DNA of 64,000 nucleotides from Panicum virgatum (Eukaryota > Streptophyta > Magnoliopsida > Poales > Poaceae), in contig NC_053148.1 in the NCBI RefSeq assembly GCF_016808335.1, positions 12,150,063-12,214,062 of the forward strand. The letters are read 5' to 3'. Shown one piece after another: positions 19,806-31,432 of this stretch (within the stretch, counting starts at the first letter, position 1; every line of letters begins with the position of its first letter). A program made the translations under genes and the position numbers. Below the pieces are notes generated by a model. That model saw only the letters and a program-made list of their open reading frames with translations. It made no database searches and had not been told where the DNA came from.

Positions 19806-22800
19806 ATGTTAACAGGAAGTTCAAAGTAAACAGGCATATGGTCGGGAACAAAGGCCTTCAGCTGCGACACATGGAAAACCGGGTGGATAAGAGAATGAGC
19901 GGGAAGATCCAACCGATAAGCACACGCTTCGATGCGTTCCAAAATGGTATAGGGTCCAAAATACTTCATGGCCAATTTGGGAAACGGTCGGTTCACCAGA
20001 GAAGACTGAGCGTATGGTTGGAGTTTGAGCAAAACTGAATCTCCCACCTGAAAAGTGACATCCTGACGTTGGCGGTCGGCATACAGCTTCATGCGTGCTT
20101 GGGCTTTCAGGAGATGGTCTTTGAGTAACTGGAGCTGCATTGCCCGTTGAGCTATGAATTCTGAAACTTGGGGAGCTGCATTTGGAGGAACAGGAGAAGG
20201 AACCCCCAACGTTGGGTCATAACCGTAAAGAGCTTTGAATGGAGAACATCCTAAGGCTGTGTGAAAATTTGTATTATACCAAAACTCGGCTTGAGCCAAC
20301 CAATTCTTCCATTGCCGTGGAGTGTCACTAACAGCACACCGCAGATACATCTCCAGACATTGATTAACACGTTCAGTTTGCCCATCGATTTGGGGATGAT
20401 AGGTAGTACTGAACTTTAGCTTGACCCCGACCAGCTTGAACAATTCAGTTCAGACAGCACTAGTAAAGATTCTGTCCGGTCAGAAACTATGGTTTGTGGA
20501 AGACCATGCAACTTAATAACTCCATCATAGAGAACCTTGGCCACAGAAATAGCTGAATAGGGATGTTTGAGAGCAAAGAAATGTGCATATTTAGTAAATT
20601 TGTCAACTACCACCAGAATCACCTCATGGCCATCAGATTTGGGTAAGCCTTCTACAAAATCTAGAGAAATATCTTGCCAAACTCCTTGAGGAACTGGTAA
20701 AGGTTGTAACAGACCTGGGGAATGAGTATTGAGGTGCTTTGCTTGTTGGAAAATTTGACATTGTTTAACAAAGTGTTCCACATCTTGTCTCATTCTTTTC
20801 CAGCTGAACAATCTTTTAACTCGATGATAGGTAGCCAACTGACTAGAATGTCCTCCCACTGCACTAGAATGCAATGCTGCAATAAGCTTAGTTTGCAGAG
20901 CTGAATTGGAGTCAATCCAAATTTTATCCTTGTACCTAATGAGACCACTGTGCAGAGAATAGCCCTGGGAATCAGGATTGGAAATGGCCAACCGTGATAG
21001 TAAAGCCTTGGCATGAGGATCAGTGGCATAAGAATTGAGAACTTCCTGAGCCCAGACTGGCTGTGCAGAAGACACTAATTGAATGGCCATCAAATGACCC
21101 ATTCTGGAAAGAGCATCAGCAGCCACATTTTCTTTACCTCTCCTGTAGACCACTTTGAACTGGAGACCCATGAGTCTAGTCATTCCTTTGCGTTGCATTT
21201 CCGAATGCAAATTCTGCTCATTGAGAAAGGATAAACTTTTATGGTCAGTGATAATGACAAATTCTTGTCTCTGAAGATATTGCCTCCACTTCTCCACAGC
21301 CATGATGAGAGCCAAGAACTCTTTTTCATAAATGGACATATTTGTATGTTTCAGCCCCAAAGCCTTGCTAAGAAAAGCAACAGGTTGTCCTTTCTGCATG
21401 AGAACTGCCCCAATACCACCATCTGATGCATCTGTTTCCACTTCAAAAGGGGCCTGAAAGTTGGGTAAGGCCAGGACAGGTGTGGTAGCCATAGCTTGTT
21501 TTAGGTGATCAAAAGCCTGCTGGGCAGTAGAAGACCACACAAACTGATTTTTCTTGAGTAACTTGGTCAGTGGCTTAGCAATAACCCCATAATTTTTCAC
21601 AAATCTCCTATAGTAGCCTGTTAAGCCTAAGAAACCCCTGAGCTCAGTGACAGAGTGGAGTAGGCCATTGCAGCATGGCACTAGTCTTACTAGGGTCAGT
21701 AGAGACACCTGCACAAGAAATTATATGGCCCAAGTACTCCAGTTGATGTTGGGCAAAAGAACACTTACTGGCTTTCATATAGAGTTTGTGTTCTCTGAGT
21801 TTGGCAAACACTTCCCGGTGAGAAAGATGAGCTTCCAAAGAGGGACTATAGATGAGAATATCATCAAGAAACACCATGACAAATTTTCTCATGAAGGGCT
21901 CCAGAACCTCATTCATGATGCACTGAAAAGTGGCTGGTGCATTAGTTAAGCCAAAGGGCATTACCCTAAATTGATAGTGACCATGATGTGTTTTAAAAGC
22001 TGTTTTGTGCTCATCAGCTGCATTCATTCGAACCTGATGATATCCAGATTTCATATCTTACTTGGAAAAATACTTGCTGCCTACTAATTCCTCTAGAATT
22101 TCTTCAATGATGGGCATAGGAAATCTGTTCTTGATAGTGAGATCATTCAATCTTCTGTAGTCTACACACGCCAACTCCCATCTTTTTTCTGAATCAAAAG
22201 CACAAGAGAGGCATATGGACTGGTGCTAGGGATCATCAAACCAGCAGACAACATCTCCTTCACTTGTCTCTCTATTTTATCTTTATGTTGGGGAGAGTAT
22301 CTATATGGTTTAGCATTGACTGGGACAGCTCCAGGAATTAATGGAATGGTGTGATCATACACTCTGGTAGGAGGCAAAGACTTGGGATCAGCAAACACAT
22401 CCTGGTACTTTTGCAGTAATTGTTCAACTGCAGCTGGTGGAGATCCTAAATTGTCAGAGATAGTTGGAGTAACCACCACCATAGCCCAAATATCATTACA
22501 CTGATAACTTTTGACCAAAGACTTAGCTGACATGGAAGGAACTATTTGCAGAGAAGGAAAAACCCCTTGTAGCTTGACAGCCTTGCCTGCCTCCTGAAAT
22601 TCTAAGGTTCTGGCCTCCCAATGACAGATCATAGGAGAATGGGGCTTGAGCCAATCATAGCCTAAAATAGCATCATAAGTAGTAAGATCCAAAACTCGCA
22701 GATTAGTGTGGAGAGTGTGACCATTGCACCACCAGCAGAGTTGAGGAATCATATGATCAGAAAGAAGAATTTCTCCATTGGGTAGCTTCACTTGCTTAGG

Positions 22801-24893
22801 TGTTGTAGGAATAGTAGTAAGACCAAGCTTCTGTACAAAAGCAGAACTGATGAAACTATGGGAACTACCGCTGTCAATCAATGTAAGCATCACCTTGTTA
22901 TGAACCAGAGCTTTAATTTTCATAGCCTCTCCCACATCAGTACCAGCAAGAGCATTTAGTGACAATTGTCCAAAATCATCAGCAATAGCATCTTCTAACT
23001 CCAATTGGGAGATCACATCATCTGTCAGAGGAATGTCCAGATCATTGTCGACCATAGCATTTGCCTGAGCTTTAGGTCGTTGAGTACACACAGCCACATG
23101 AGCTGGCTCAAACTTATCCCCACAGTAATAGCACAAATTGTTGGCCTTCCTATAATTCAGAGTTTGTCTCTCCTTCCAAAGAGCTGAGCTACCAGGTTTG
23201 GCTTCAGACTTCTGAGAATGAAACTGACCTCGATTCGGCATAGGTGGCTTGGACCAATGATTTTTGGTTTTGTCCAGAACTAGTTGGTGTCGCTTGGCCA
23301 GCAAAATAGCCTGATCAACAGTTTTTGGAAAGTGTGCAAGGACTCATGTACCAATATCAGCTCTTAAGCCTTTGACAAACTGAGAAACAAAGAATGTATC
23401 ATCCAACCCATCTGTATGCATAGAAATCTCAAACTGCAGGTTCTCGAAAGCAAGAGCATAATCTTCCATAGAAGTAGTTTGCCTAAGGTCCAACAACTCA
23501 TCCATAGCATCTCTGTAATCATGAACACCAAACTTCTGTTCCACGGCAGACATAAAAGTGTCCCAATCGCCTAACTCATGTTGCCATTTATAAGCCTGCA
23601 ACCACTTAGCAGCATTGTCATCCATACTCAGAGAGGCCGCAATGGTCCAAAAAGCTTCATCGATATTGCACAGAGTAAAATAATCCAAACGTTTCGATTT
23701 CCAAATGCGAGGGTTAGTGCCATCAAAAGTAGGACAAGTCATCTTAGGCAAAACATGGCGATAACCATCTGACGAAGTCGGGGAACGAGTAGTACGATAC
23801 CCAGAAGGTCGAGGAGAAGGCGGAGCACCTGACGGAGGAGGCCTGAAGGGGCGACGTGAGGGACCCGAGCGATGTGTGTACGTGGGACTGGGAGGATCGC
23901 CATCAACATCTGGAATTGGATGTTGATTCAGAGAGATCCGAGCGACGGCGTCACCCGTAAGCTCAATTTGCTTGGCTAGAACTTGCTGATCTCAGAGCAT
24001 CTATTCCATGACTTTGTTGCCCAAGTCCATCTGCGCCTCGAGCCGGATTTGGTTGTTCCCCAGAGACTCCACTCGCACGAACAATAGATCCACGTTCTGA
24101 TTGATGTGATCCCAGCGTTCATCGTCTTGATGGAAACATTCCTCCATCCGAGTCAGCAGAAGCTGCGTCTGCACCGAAGGCTTAGGGGGTGCCGTGGCGA
24201 CTGCACCTCAAACAAGGAGACACTGCTCGATTGATGAAACCCCACACGGCGAGGCCGAGCAGCGTCGATCCTAGGGCTGGATGAAAAACTCGTAACTCGC
24301 TAGCTCACTCGACTCGCTCGTTAATGGCTCGGCTCGAGCTCGACTCGTTTTATAATGAGCCAGCTTGTTTTATAACAAGCCAGCTCGGTTTATATCGAGC
24401 CAGCTCGAGCTGGCTCGCGAGCTGCTCACGAGCCATAACAAGCCAAATTAAATCTCAAGCTAACAACTAAAATTGACTTAGCCCATGTAGCCACACCTCC
24501 CTTGGCAGCTCGGCCCAGCCCAAATCGTGAAACCCTAACAATCCACGGTCCACCAGGGCACCACACCAAGCAATTAGAGCAAGTCACAGTCTTCTCTTTG
24601 CCCTTTCTACTCCTCCCGATTCCCAGCCGCCGCCCGCGCCTTGCCTGGTGCCTGGTGCCTGCTGCCGCCCGCCGCCCTACGGCCTTCCCCTGTGCCTGCG
24701 CAGCGCACGCGGCACGATGGCAGCACCCAGCACAGTAGCAGCAGGTCAGCAGCCAGCAGCGCACCCGCCCTATTCCGTTGTTCGCCCGCGGTCGCCACCC
24801 TGTGCCCTGCCCCTGCACACGCAGCACGCCGAATGCCACCCTACGTGCGCAGCTGGCCGGCGCCGCCCTGCGCCGCCGCCTGCCGCCGCCGCC

Positions 24894-26106
24894 TGTAAGG
24901 ATCACCGGGGTGTCCGACCCTAGAGGGGGAGGGGGTGAATAGGGTCGCTAATCGCTTTTCTATCCTAGGGCTCAATCTAATTGCATAAGATAATCCTAAC
25001 ACGTCCTACACATGCTAGTTATGACTAAGGTTTATCTATGCAACTCTCTACTTACCCCTAAAAACTTGCAACCTATAGCCAATCCTAATCAAACTAACTA
25101 GGAAAGTAAAGGCACACAAGAAAGAGTAAATGCGGAAACGTAATAAGATAAGTAAAGAGGTAAGTGCAAGAGGGATGCAAACTCCCGAGTAGACACGGTC
25201 ATGTAACGTGGTTCGGCACAAACGCCTACGTCCACGGGACACCGAGACTCTTCCGATCACCGTCTTGCACTACGCCACCAAGGCGATGCCGGCAAGCAAA
25301 GGCAAGTGCACACAAGACACCGAGTCTAGTGCACCGCCACCGTCTCTCTCGGTCACCCGGCCGAAATCCACTACGGAGCTTCTCCACCAAGGAGGGGGCC
25401 TCCTCTTCCCCCGCACAAAGTGTCGTTGCCACTCCACACCAAGACGGAGGGTCACACGACGGATCACAAGTTGCTTGCCACAGCAAGACTTCTCTCAAGG
25501 GAGCTCTCGCAAGAACTAATCCCTAAACAAGCACTAAGCACTCTCACAAGTGTGCTTAAGCCTATATGATGTACAATGAAGCTCTATGGTGGTTGGAGAT
25601 GTTCTTGGGTTTGTTTGGGATGTTCAGCAACTCCAGCACACTTCAAATGGCCGGGGTGAGGCGTATATATAGGCCACCAAGTCTTGTAGCCGTTGCTCCA
25701 ACGGTCAGCTGAAAATCTGCTACCACCGGAAGAACCGATGCCTCTTGGCAGGGTAGCGTCGGTTCATCCGGTCACTCACAACATGAAGTAGCCGTTGAAG
25801 TCCTGACAGCTGACGCAGAGACCACCGGTTGAACCGATGCAATGCACCGATGCCTCACCGGTTCAACCGGTGCTGAAAGAATCTTCTCCTGGATGCTGAC
25901 GTCATTACACCGGTGGTATGCACCGATGCACCGTCGGTTGAACCGGTGCTGAAGAAACTTCTTCTGGGCACTTGACATCGTCTCTGGTACAAAGGACGGC
26001 CATTGCACCGATGCCCTATTTTGGACCGTCGGTTCAACCGGTGCCTATAGGCTGACTTGGCTTCGATTCCCTTCTGCACCAAAGTATCAAGGCGTCGGTT
26101 CTTCCG
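24894..26106 (-). repeat. LTR (minus orientation), truncated at its 5' end
   Basis: On the minus strand it ends ...GGTGATCCTTACA at 24,894, after the grass-retrotransposon block with 'CACCCCCTCCCCCTCTAGGG'. A TATA box (TATATATA, 25,664-25,671) is followed by R/U5-like sequence to the left. To its right is the U3, with the repeated motif accggttgaaccgatgc. Homology with 29056-30579 stops abruptly at 26,106, so the first part of U3 is missing. The 5 bases outside (ccgcc, 24889-24893) equal those right of the other LTR (30580-30584), but this GC-rich word is common here. Confidence 0.7.
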
Positions 26107-26238
26107 TTTAAGTTCTCCCTTCAATTTCTAGCCATGAATGAATAGGAGCAAGAAGAATAGAAAGAAGATCACATGGAGGAAGATAACCCTCCCTTCGCTA
26201 CTCCTCCCATGAAACTTACGGCCAACATGGATAAGCAA

Positions 26239-26401
26239 TAGCCTAGTTGGTTTCAATACCAAACTCCAGAACTAGAGTGCCGGGTTCGAATCCCGGATGG
26301 TGCATCTCGCTCACCGGCCAGGCGTATCGTGGAGAGAACTTGGCTCCCTTCTTAAGGTTCCAAAATGAACCTGGAGGCTAACCCAGCCTCTGGTCTAAAA
26401 A
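26239..26401 (+). mobile_element. tRNA-derived SINE
   Basis: It has a pol III A box (tagcctagttgg), a B box (ggttcgaatcc) about 50 bases later and a short A-tail. Both sides carry aagcaa (26233-26238 and 26402-26407) as a possible target duplication. Family not assigned. Confidence 0.65.
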
Positions 26402-26407
26402 AAGCAA

Positions 26408-28013
26408 GTCTATGATGTTATTAATCACATGAATATGATGTATAGAAAAAAATATATGTAGAGAGAGAGAGGGGGGAGGGAGAGCGCAACACAAGATCAA
26501 AACATGTGTGAAGGATTATTTAGAAAACGTAAAGGAAAAATCAAAATGAAAATAGGAAGGAAACATATCCTTTTGAGGAAAAAAGAGATAGAGACAAAGT
26601 AAGAAAATGGAAGATCGATATAAAACTTTTTGCATTATTTGTTTTTCGAGATATGTATATGCAAAGCTGGTGCCCTCGTGCCATCTCGGATCTTGGGTAC
26701 ATTCTGTCAGATGAGGGCATCAAATAATTTATTGTTTTGTCGCACTGTTAAACATATTATTCACAGCACACGATGAGCCCTATGAGGACCGTGAAATGTG
26801 GAGTAATTCCTCCGTTGTCACATCAAGACTAATGGCATAAATCGTTGAGAAATTGGAAGGTTTGTCTCTATCTGTTGGATTGCGAAATGCCTTTCTGAAG
26901 TTACTTGACAATATTTTCATATATCACTATCAGATGATAGTGATCCCACAATAATCCATCAGTTGACAAATCTCTTAAAATCAAATTTAACCCATGTATA
27001 CCAACTGGCCTCCTGAAGTCCTGATGTCCATGAAATAATTTAGGTTATGTTTCAAACACGGGAACTTTTCAATGTCCCTGCAAAAAATAAGTTGTTCTTA
27101 TGAAAGTCCTAGAATATTCATACACTTTTTATTACGAATGAACCTTGCAAAATCCCGCAGAAAATTTTGGTAGAGAACACCATTGGCCGTGGCTATTTCT
27201 ACGAGAGATTACTTGTCAGAAAAGTGAATGATAACTTCAGATGCTCTCCCCCTTGAACTGTGAGAAAGGAGACAAGGCATATTGCCTGCACTCTTTGAGT
27301 GCCCTTTTCTCTGGAAAACAAAAGAAAGCTATTGGTGGTTAGGGTTGAGCCAGGTATTAAAGATGCCAACCAACCATATTGGATATAGCCAAGTGGAGAC
27401 GTCATATATATTGCACAAGATCCAGGGTGATGGGATCATATGAGAACTCTTAGTACTTAAGTGAAGTGTGTGTTATACATTTGTACAAGCATGTATGACT
27501 GGGTCAAAATTGAGTCATGTGTCGATCTTAACAAAAAGCTAACATGTATTTCGCAGGGTCATTTTCCCTCTCTTCTTCCTCCTTCACTTTCTCTTCCTCC
27601 TACTCCTCCTTTTCTTCCTCCTCCCTTTCATCCAGGGCTAAAAATTGCAGGGGGCTTAGAGGGGCTCCATGGACTTCATGAAGGTAGGGTCTCAGGCTCT
27701 CAGCCCCCCTACTGGATCCGTCCCTGGTTGTAGCAGCTAGTAGATATGAAAATTTTACACCTTAGACAAGCAAAGCAACCGGAAGCCTAGTCCATGGCAA
27801 AATCACAAGATATGCAACACTCAATTCTAGAATAGATGTTGTTTACAATGTTCAAAATAACCATAATCAGATAGTCTAAAAACTTATTAACCACTAATAC
27901 ACATAAAACTATACTACAAATCTAGAATGCACAATATATAGCATAAGTTTAAGGGGAAGATGAAGGGAGCGATGAGTGCTAATAGGAATCATGTCGACAT
28001 GCCATCCTAGATA
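26408..28013. other. Gene-free AT-rich sequence inside the hAT/LTR block
   Basis: No retrotransposon proteins were recognised. Near 27,640-27,729 the sequence ends 'ctactggatccgtccctg', which resembles the right end of another hAT family (CAGGGACGGATCC on the other strand), but I could not find its left end or a target duplication. Confidence 0.4.
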
Positions 28014-28272
28014 TCTCTCCGTTTCAAATTATAAGTCATTCCAAAAATTTTAGAGAGTCGAAATTTTTCAAATTTGACCAAATTTATATAACAAGATAAT
28101 AACATTTATGATACCATTTAAGTATCATTAGATTCTTTGTTAGCTATATTTTTATAGTATACCTATTTGATGTCGTAAATCTTTGTGTTTTTCTCTATAA
28201 TTTTGGTCAAACTTTGAGATAGTTTGACTCTCCAAGATTCTTGAAATGACTTATAATTTGGAACGGAAGGAG
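28014..28272. mobile_element. Stowaway-type MITE, second copy
   Basis: Nearly the same sequence as 12967-13224, with ends tctctccgtttcaaatt... and ...aatttggaacggaaggag and TA at both sides (28012-28013 and 28273-28274). Confidence 0.88.
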
Positions 28273-28274
28273 TA

Positions 28275-29055
28275 TATAACAACAAGAAAACAAAAATACA
28301 TACTTCACACAAGGAAGAAATGCAGCAAGAGCTGCGACAACTTGTTTCCACACCATTTGTCGCCACGCCATGGCACATCTGACTAGTAGCAATTTTGAAA
28401 ACGGGATCCACTTCACGCATGGCTTCCCCATCCACGGCAGGGCGCGCCATAGCCCATAGGTGCAGAGCCCGGGGGACAAGGCTCGATCAGCTTCTGAATC
28501 ATGAGGGGGCACGCACGGCACACGAAAGCCATGGAGCACCAAACACTCCACTGATCCCTCCACGAGCTGATGCTGGCGATCGATGATGGCGCCATGTAAA
28601 GCTACGCTTAAGCTAATCGTATGATTCCCATCAAAGTGAGCGCCGGTAAGCAGTCGCACTAATCTAATCAGGTTTCGAACTGCGAGGTTCATTTGCCAGC
28701 AGTCTTTGTGGTGGTGTGTGACCGTTCAGGAGGATGATGCAATCAAGCACACGTTTCAAGCCCGGATTGGCCCCTCTCCCGAGTGAATTTGTCCTGGCAA
28801 GAGGGGAAAGCAAGCATCGCCAACAACGCCAGCAAAGTGCTCCAACTTGACAGGGTTGCATCGGCTTCCTGCTGCGCCCTCCTTTAGCTAGCTAGCTGCG
28901 AAACAGTAGGAGTACAGTAAGATTTTGAAAAAAGATGTCAAGAAAGGTGCACAAATCTAGTGTGCTATTCGTGTGCTAGAACTCTAGTGGGTTTCAGACT
29001 TTCAATCTATAGGACGGAGTAAATAAGGGATGAGTGCCATTTTGTATGTCCCCCT
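28275..29055. other. Unassigned stretch between MITE and LTR
   Basis: It contains a 161-residue minus-strand open frame (28,207-28,692) with no recognisable domain. At 29,055 it abuts the LTR, but no standard primer-binding site is present on the minus strand next to the LTR end, so it may not be the proper internal domain. Confidence 0.35.
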
Positions 29056-30579
29056 TGAAAGTGATCGGGTGCTCTAGCCTAAGAGGGGGAGGGGGTGAAT
29101 TAGGCACTAATAAAAACTTAGACCTATGGCTCCAACTAGTTTGCACAAAACTTAAACTAAAACATGCTATCAATATGTGCAACTAGGTTGTTCTAGTGTA
29201 AAACCCCTATCCCAGAAGAGTTTAGCAACCTATAGCCTTTCCTATCAAGAAACTATTCTATGAAAGTAAAGGCATACAAATTACTAGAAAGAAATGCGGA
29301 AGCTTAAAGAGCGGGATAGGAGATAGCAAACTCTTGACGCGGGTGTTTATCCCGTGGTTCGGTTAGCCACAAAGGCACACCTACATCCACGTTGTTGTAG
29401 CACTCACTAAGAGTATTGCTACTCGGCCACCAAGTCTCTTCCGTGAACACAATCACGGTCACCTTGGCCCCGGGTTCCACTAAGGAGCTTCTCCACAAAG
29501 GATGGGGGTCTCCACGTCCCCCGCACAAAGGTGTCGTCGCCGCTCCACACCAAGTCGGAGGGTCGATGACGTTGCCGGCGAGCTCCACGCTCCAAGGTGC
29601 CGGCGCACCAAGCTCTTGTTTTGGTTCACTAATGAACCACAGCACAAAGGCTCTAAGCCTTGCAAACTCACTCACTAAGAGCTAATCCTTTACACAACAC
29701 TCTCAAAGTGTGCTAAGGGCTAAGGATATGATCTTGATGCTTTTGTATGGCTTGGAGATGTTCTTGGGTGTGTGTGGGATGTCCAGCAACTCCAGCAATC
29801 TTCAAATGGCCGGGGTGAGGCATATATATAGGCCACCAAGTCTTGTAGTCGTTGCTCCAACGGTTAGCTGAAAATCTGCGTACCACCGGAAGAACCGATG
29901 CCTCTTGGCAGGGTAGCGTCGGTTCATCCGGTCACTCATAACACGAAGTAGCCGTTGGACTCCTGACGACTGACGCAGAGACCACCGGTTGAACCGATGC
30001 AATGCACCGATGCCTCACCGGTTCAACCGGTGCTGAAAGAATCTTCTCCTGGATGCTGACGTCATTACACCGGTGGTATGCACCGATGCACCGTCGGTTG
30101 AACCGGTGCTGAAGAAACTTCTTCTGGTCACTTGACATCGTCTCTGGTACAAAGGACGGCCATTGCACCGATGCCCTATTTTGGACCGTCGGTTCAACCG
30201 GTGCCTATAGGCTGACTTGGCTTCGATTCCCTTCTGCACCAAAGTATCAAGGCGTCGGTTCTTCCGACTACCATCGGATGCTCCGATGCCCTGGCGTCGG
30301 TTCTTCCGGTGCTCCTGAATCGAAGAGCTTTCAGGGCGCTGCCCTGAGACCCGCGAGGGGCGGCTCCCCCTCGACCCCCGTCCGCTAACCGGGTAGCGGA
30401 ACCCCCGTAGGGGCAGTCCATCGGGCCTTGCTACGCCTATCTTCTCTTTCTCTTTGTCATCACTTGAACCTAAAAGCCTGAGAATGATCATCTTAACAAT
30501 CATATTAGTCCAAGTGTTGTGTTGTCATTCGATCACCAAAATCACTCGAAATGGCATCAATGGTGCCATGTTCGTTACA
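29056..30579 (-). repeat. LTR (minus orientation), 1,524 bp, complete
   Basis: On the minus strand it starts TGTAACGAACATGG at 30,579 and ends GATCACTTTCA at 29,056. The U3 (about 29,830-30,579) includes the accggttgaaccgatgc repeats, and a TATA box lies at about 29,823-29,830. The R/U5 part ends with the 'CCCCCTCCCCCTCTTAGGC' block familiar from grass retrotransposons. The U3 is about 97% identical to the left copy over some 470 bp, while R/U5 is much more diverged. Confidence 0.78.
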
Positions 30580-30805
30580 CCGCCCGCCGGTCATTGAGGA
30601 TGAGGAAGAAATCCAAGGGATACTGTGTTTTTGTGGCTTGGCTCGTGAGCCAAACGAGCTGGCTCGAGCTCTTTAGCGAGCCGAGCCGAGCTGGTTTGCT
30701 GGCTCGTTTGTATAACGAGCCGAGCCGAGCTCATTAACGAGCCGAGCTATAACGAGCCGAGCTATAACGAGCCAAGCTGGCTCGATATCTAGCCCTAGTC
30801 GATCC

Positions 30806-31153
30806 AAGTCGAAAGAACACAGCAATCACCAAGAGAACCCACGAGCAGCGACGAAATGTTCGTCACCGCGCGCCTGTGATGCCAAGGAACCGCGAGTTGC
30901 CTGAAAAGTGCTCGTCCCGATCTACAAACCTAAGCGGCGCTGAGGAGGTGGTCGACGGCGCAGGAGCGCTAACCGGCGAGAGCGGTGGCCGCCGCCGGCT
31001 GGGAGCCAGTGGGCAGGGCGAGGACGCCGGAATCGGAGTGATCCGCGGCGGAGCAGACCGAGCTCGTCAGGAAGACGAGGATGGTCAGGGACGAAAACGC
31101 AGGCGAGAAATCGAGTAGCGGTGTGCCGAGGAAAGAGTGAATATGATACCACT
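30806..31153 (-). other. 5' leader of the Ty3/Gypsy element
   Basis: This GC-rich stretch lies between the hAT target duplication and the 5' LTR. It carries the primer-binding site at its right edge. Open frames in it are unconvincing. Confidence 0.6.
31141..31151 (-). other. Primer-binding site of the Ty3/Gypsy element
   Basis: The minus strand reads TGGTATCATAT two bases inside the 5' LTR. The first eight bases match the 3' end of initiator tRNA-Met (TGGTATCAGAGC is the common form), and the rest has drifted. Confidence 0.75.
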
Positions 31154-31427
31154 TGTAACACCCCCGTGGCCGCCGGCGATTGCCGTGGCATGAGAAATGC
31201 GGCAAGGTTCCGATTCGGTAGCGGCGGCGGACAGAGGACCCTGTCGCCCCGATTGTTCGATTCAGAAGAACAGAGTAGATACGTGTCTCAGCACGAGTAC
31301 ACGCGCGCGGGATATATTTCCCCGGCCAGTCACTGCCACGCAGGGCCCGCTTACAGAGCGACTACTTTCCCGCGCTAACAACTATGTTTCCTCCCAATGA
31401 ACACGGCATCACAGTACTGTCTTGACA
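31154..31427 (-). repeat. 5' LTR of the Ty3/Gypsy element (274 bp)
   Basis: It runs from TGTAACACCCCC to CTTGACA like the left LTR, but with an extra 74-base segment after 'cccgtggcc'. The shared parts differ at only a few bases. Confidence 0.92.
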
Positions 31428-31432
31428 GAATA

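Larger units (their letters stand above)
19154..24147 (-). pseudogene. Degenerate gag-pol of the Ty3/Gypsy element
   Basis: Read leftward, gag starts around 24,147 and has in-frame TAG and TGA near 24,000. It continues through MTCPTFDGTNPRIW (from 23,742), with another stop near 23,345. The next block has a zinc knuckle (CYYCGDKFEPAHVAVC) and the protease motif LIDSGSSHSF. The reverse transcriptase block (21,644-22,054) has MKSGYHQVRM and FLDDILIYS. RNase H (TDASDGGIGAVLMQ) and integrase follow to 20,416, then the integrase C-terminus (19,778-20,443). The chromodomain (QVLIKWSSIP...ATWEDYY) at 19,154-19,387 is separated by the 421-bp MITE. Blocks are in different frames at about 22,160, 21,650 and 20,430, and a stop precedes MKSGYHQ. 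The integrase HHCC finger reads CQIFQQAK, with F replacing the second cysteine. The chromodomain frame runs 19 bases into the 3' LTR. Confidence 0.9.
24272..30797. mobile_element. hAT element, non-autonomous, enlarged by nested insertions
   Basis: The ends are TAGGGCTGGAT (left) and TAGGGCTAGAT (right, complement), flanked by the 8-bp duplication gtcgatcc at 24264-24271 and 30798-30805. Both subterminal regions (24,290-24,440 and 30,640-30,790) are packed with GAGCC/GGCTC and GAGCTCG repeats, typical transposase-binding arrays of hAT elements. No transposase was seen. If the LTR-bounded block 24894-30579 is a later insertion, the original hAT was about 835 bp with a GC-rich core (24,500-24,890). 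Confidence 0.88.
18973..31427 (-). mobile_element. Ty3/Gypsy chromodomain retrotransposon with nested insertions
   Basis: The element begins TGTAACACCCCC and ends CTTGACA, with the 5-bp target duplication gaata at 18968-18972 and 31428-31432. LTRs lie at 18973-19172 and 31154-31427. Coding is on the minus strand, so the right LTR is the 5' one. A primer-binding site and a purine tract sit just inside the LTRs. The order protease, reverse transcriptase, RNase H, integrase and then a C-terminal chromodomain defines a Ty3/Gypsy chromovirus. Subtracting the nested hAT elements (24272-30797 and 19385-19805) with their duplications leaves about 5.5 kb, and the LTRs are short, which fits the Reina clade (inference). 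Many stops and frameshifts show it is dead. Confidence 0.93.

Noticed and set aside
27640..27729. Complete hAT element ending 'ccgtccctg'
   Set aside because: Only a right-end-like sequence is present; no matching left end or 8-bp duplication was found.
28207..28692. 161-residue minus-strand open frame as a gene
   Set aside because: Its 3' part lies in the Stowaway MITE, and no domain or homolog could be recognised in the rest.
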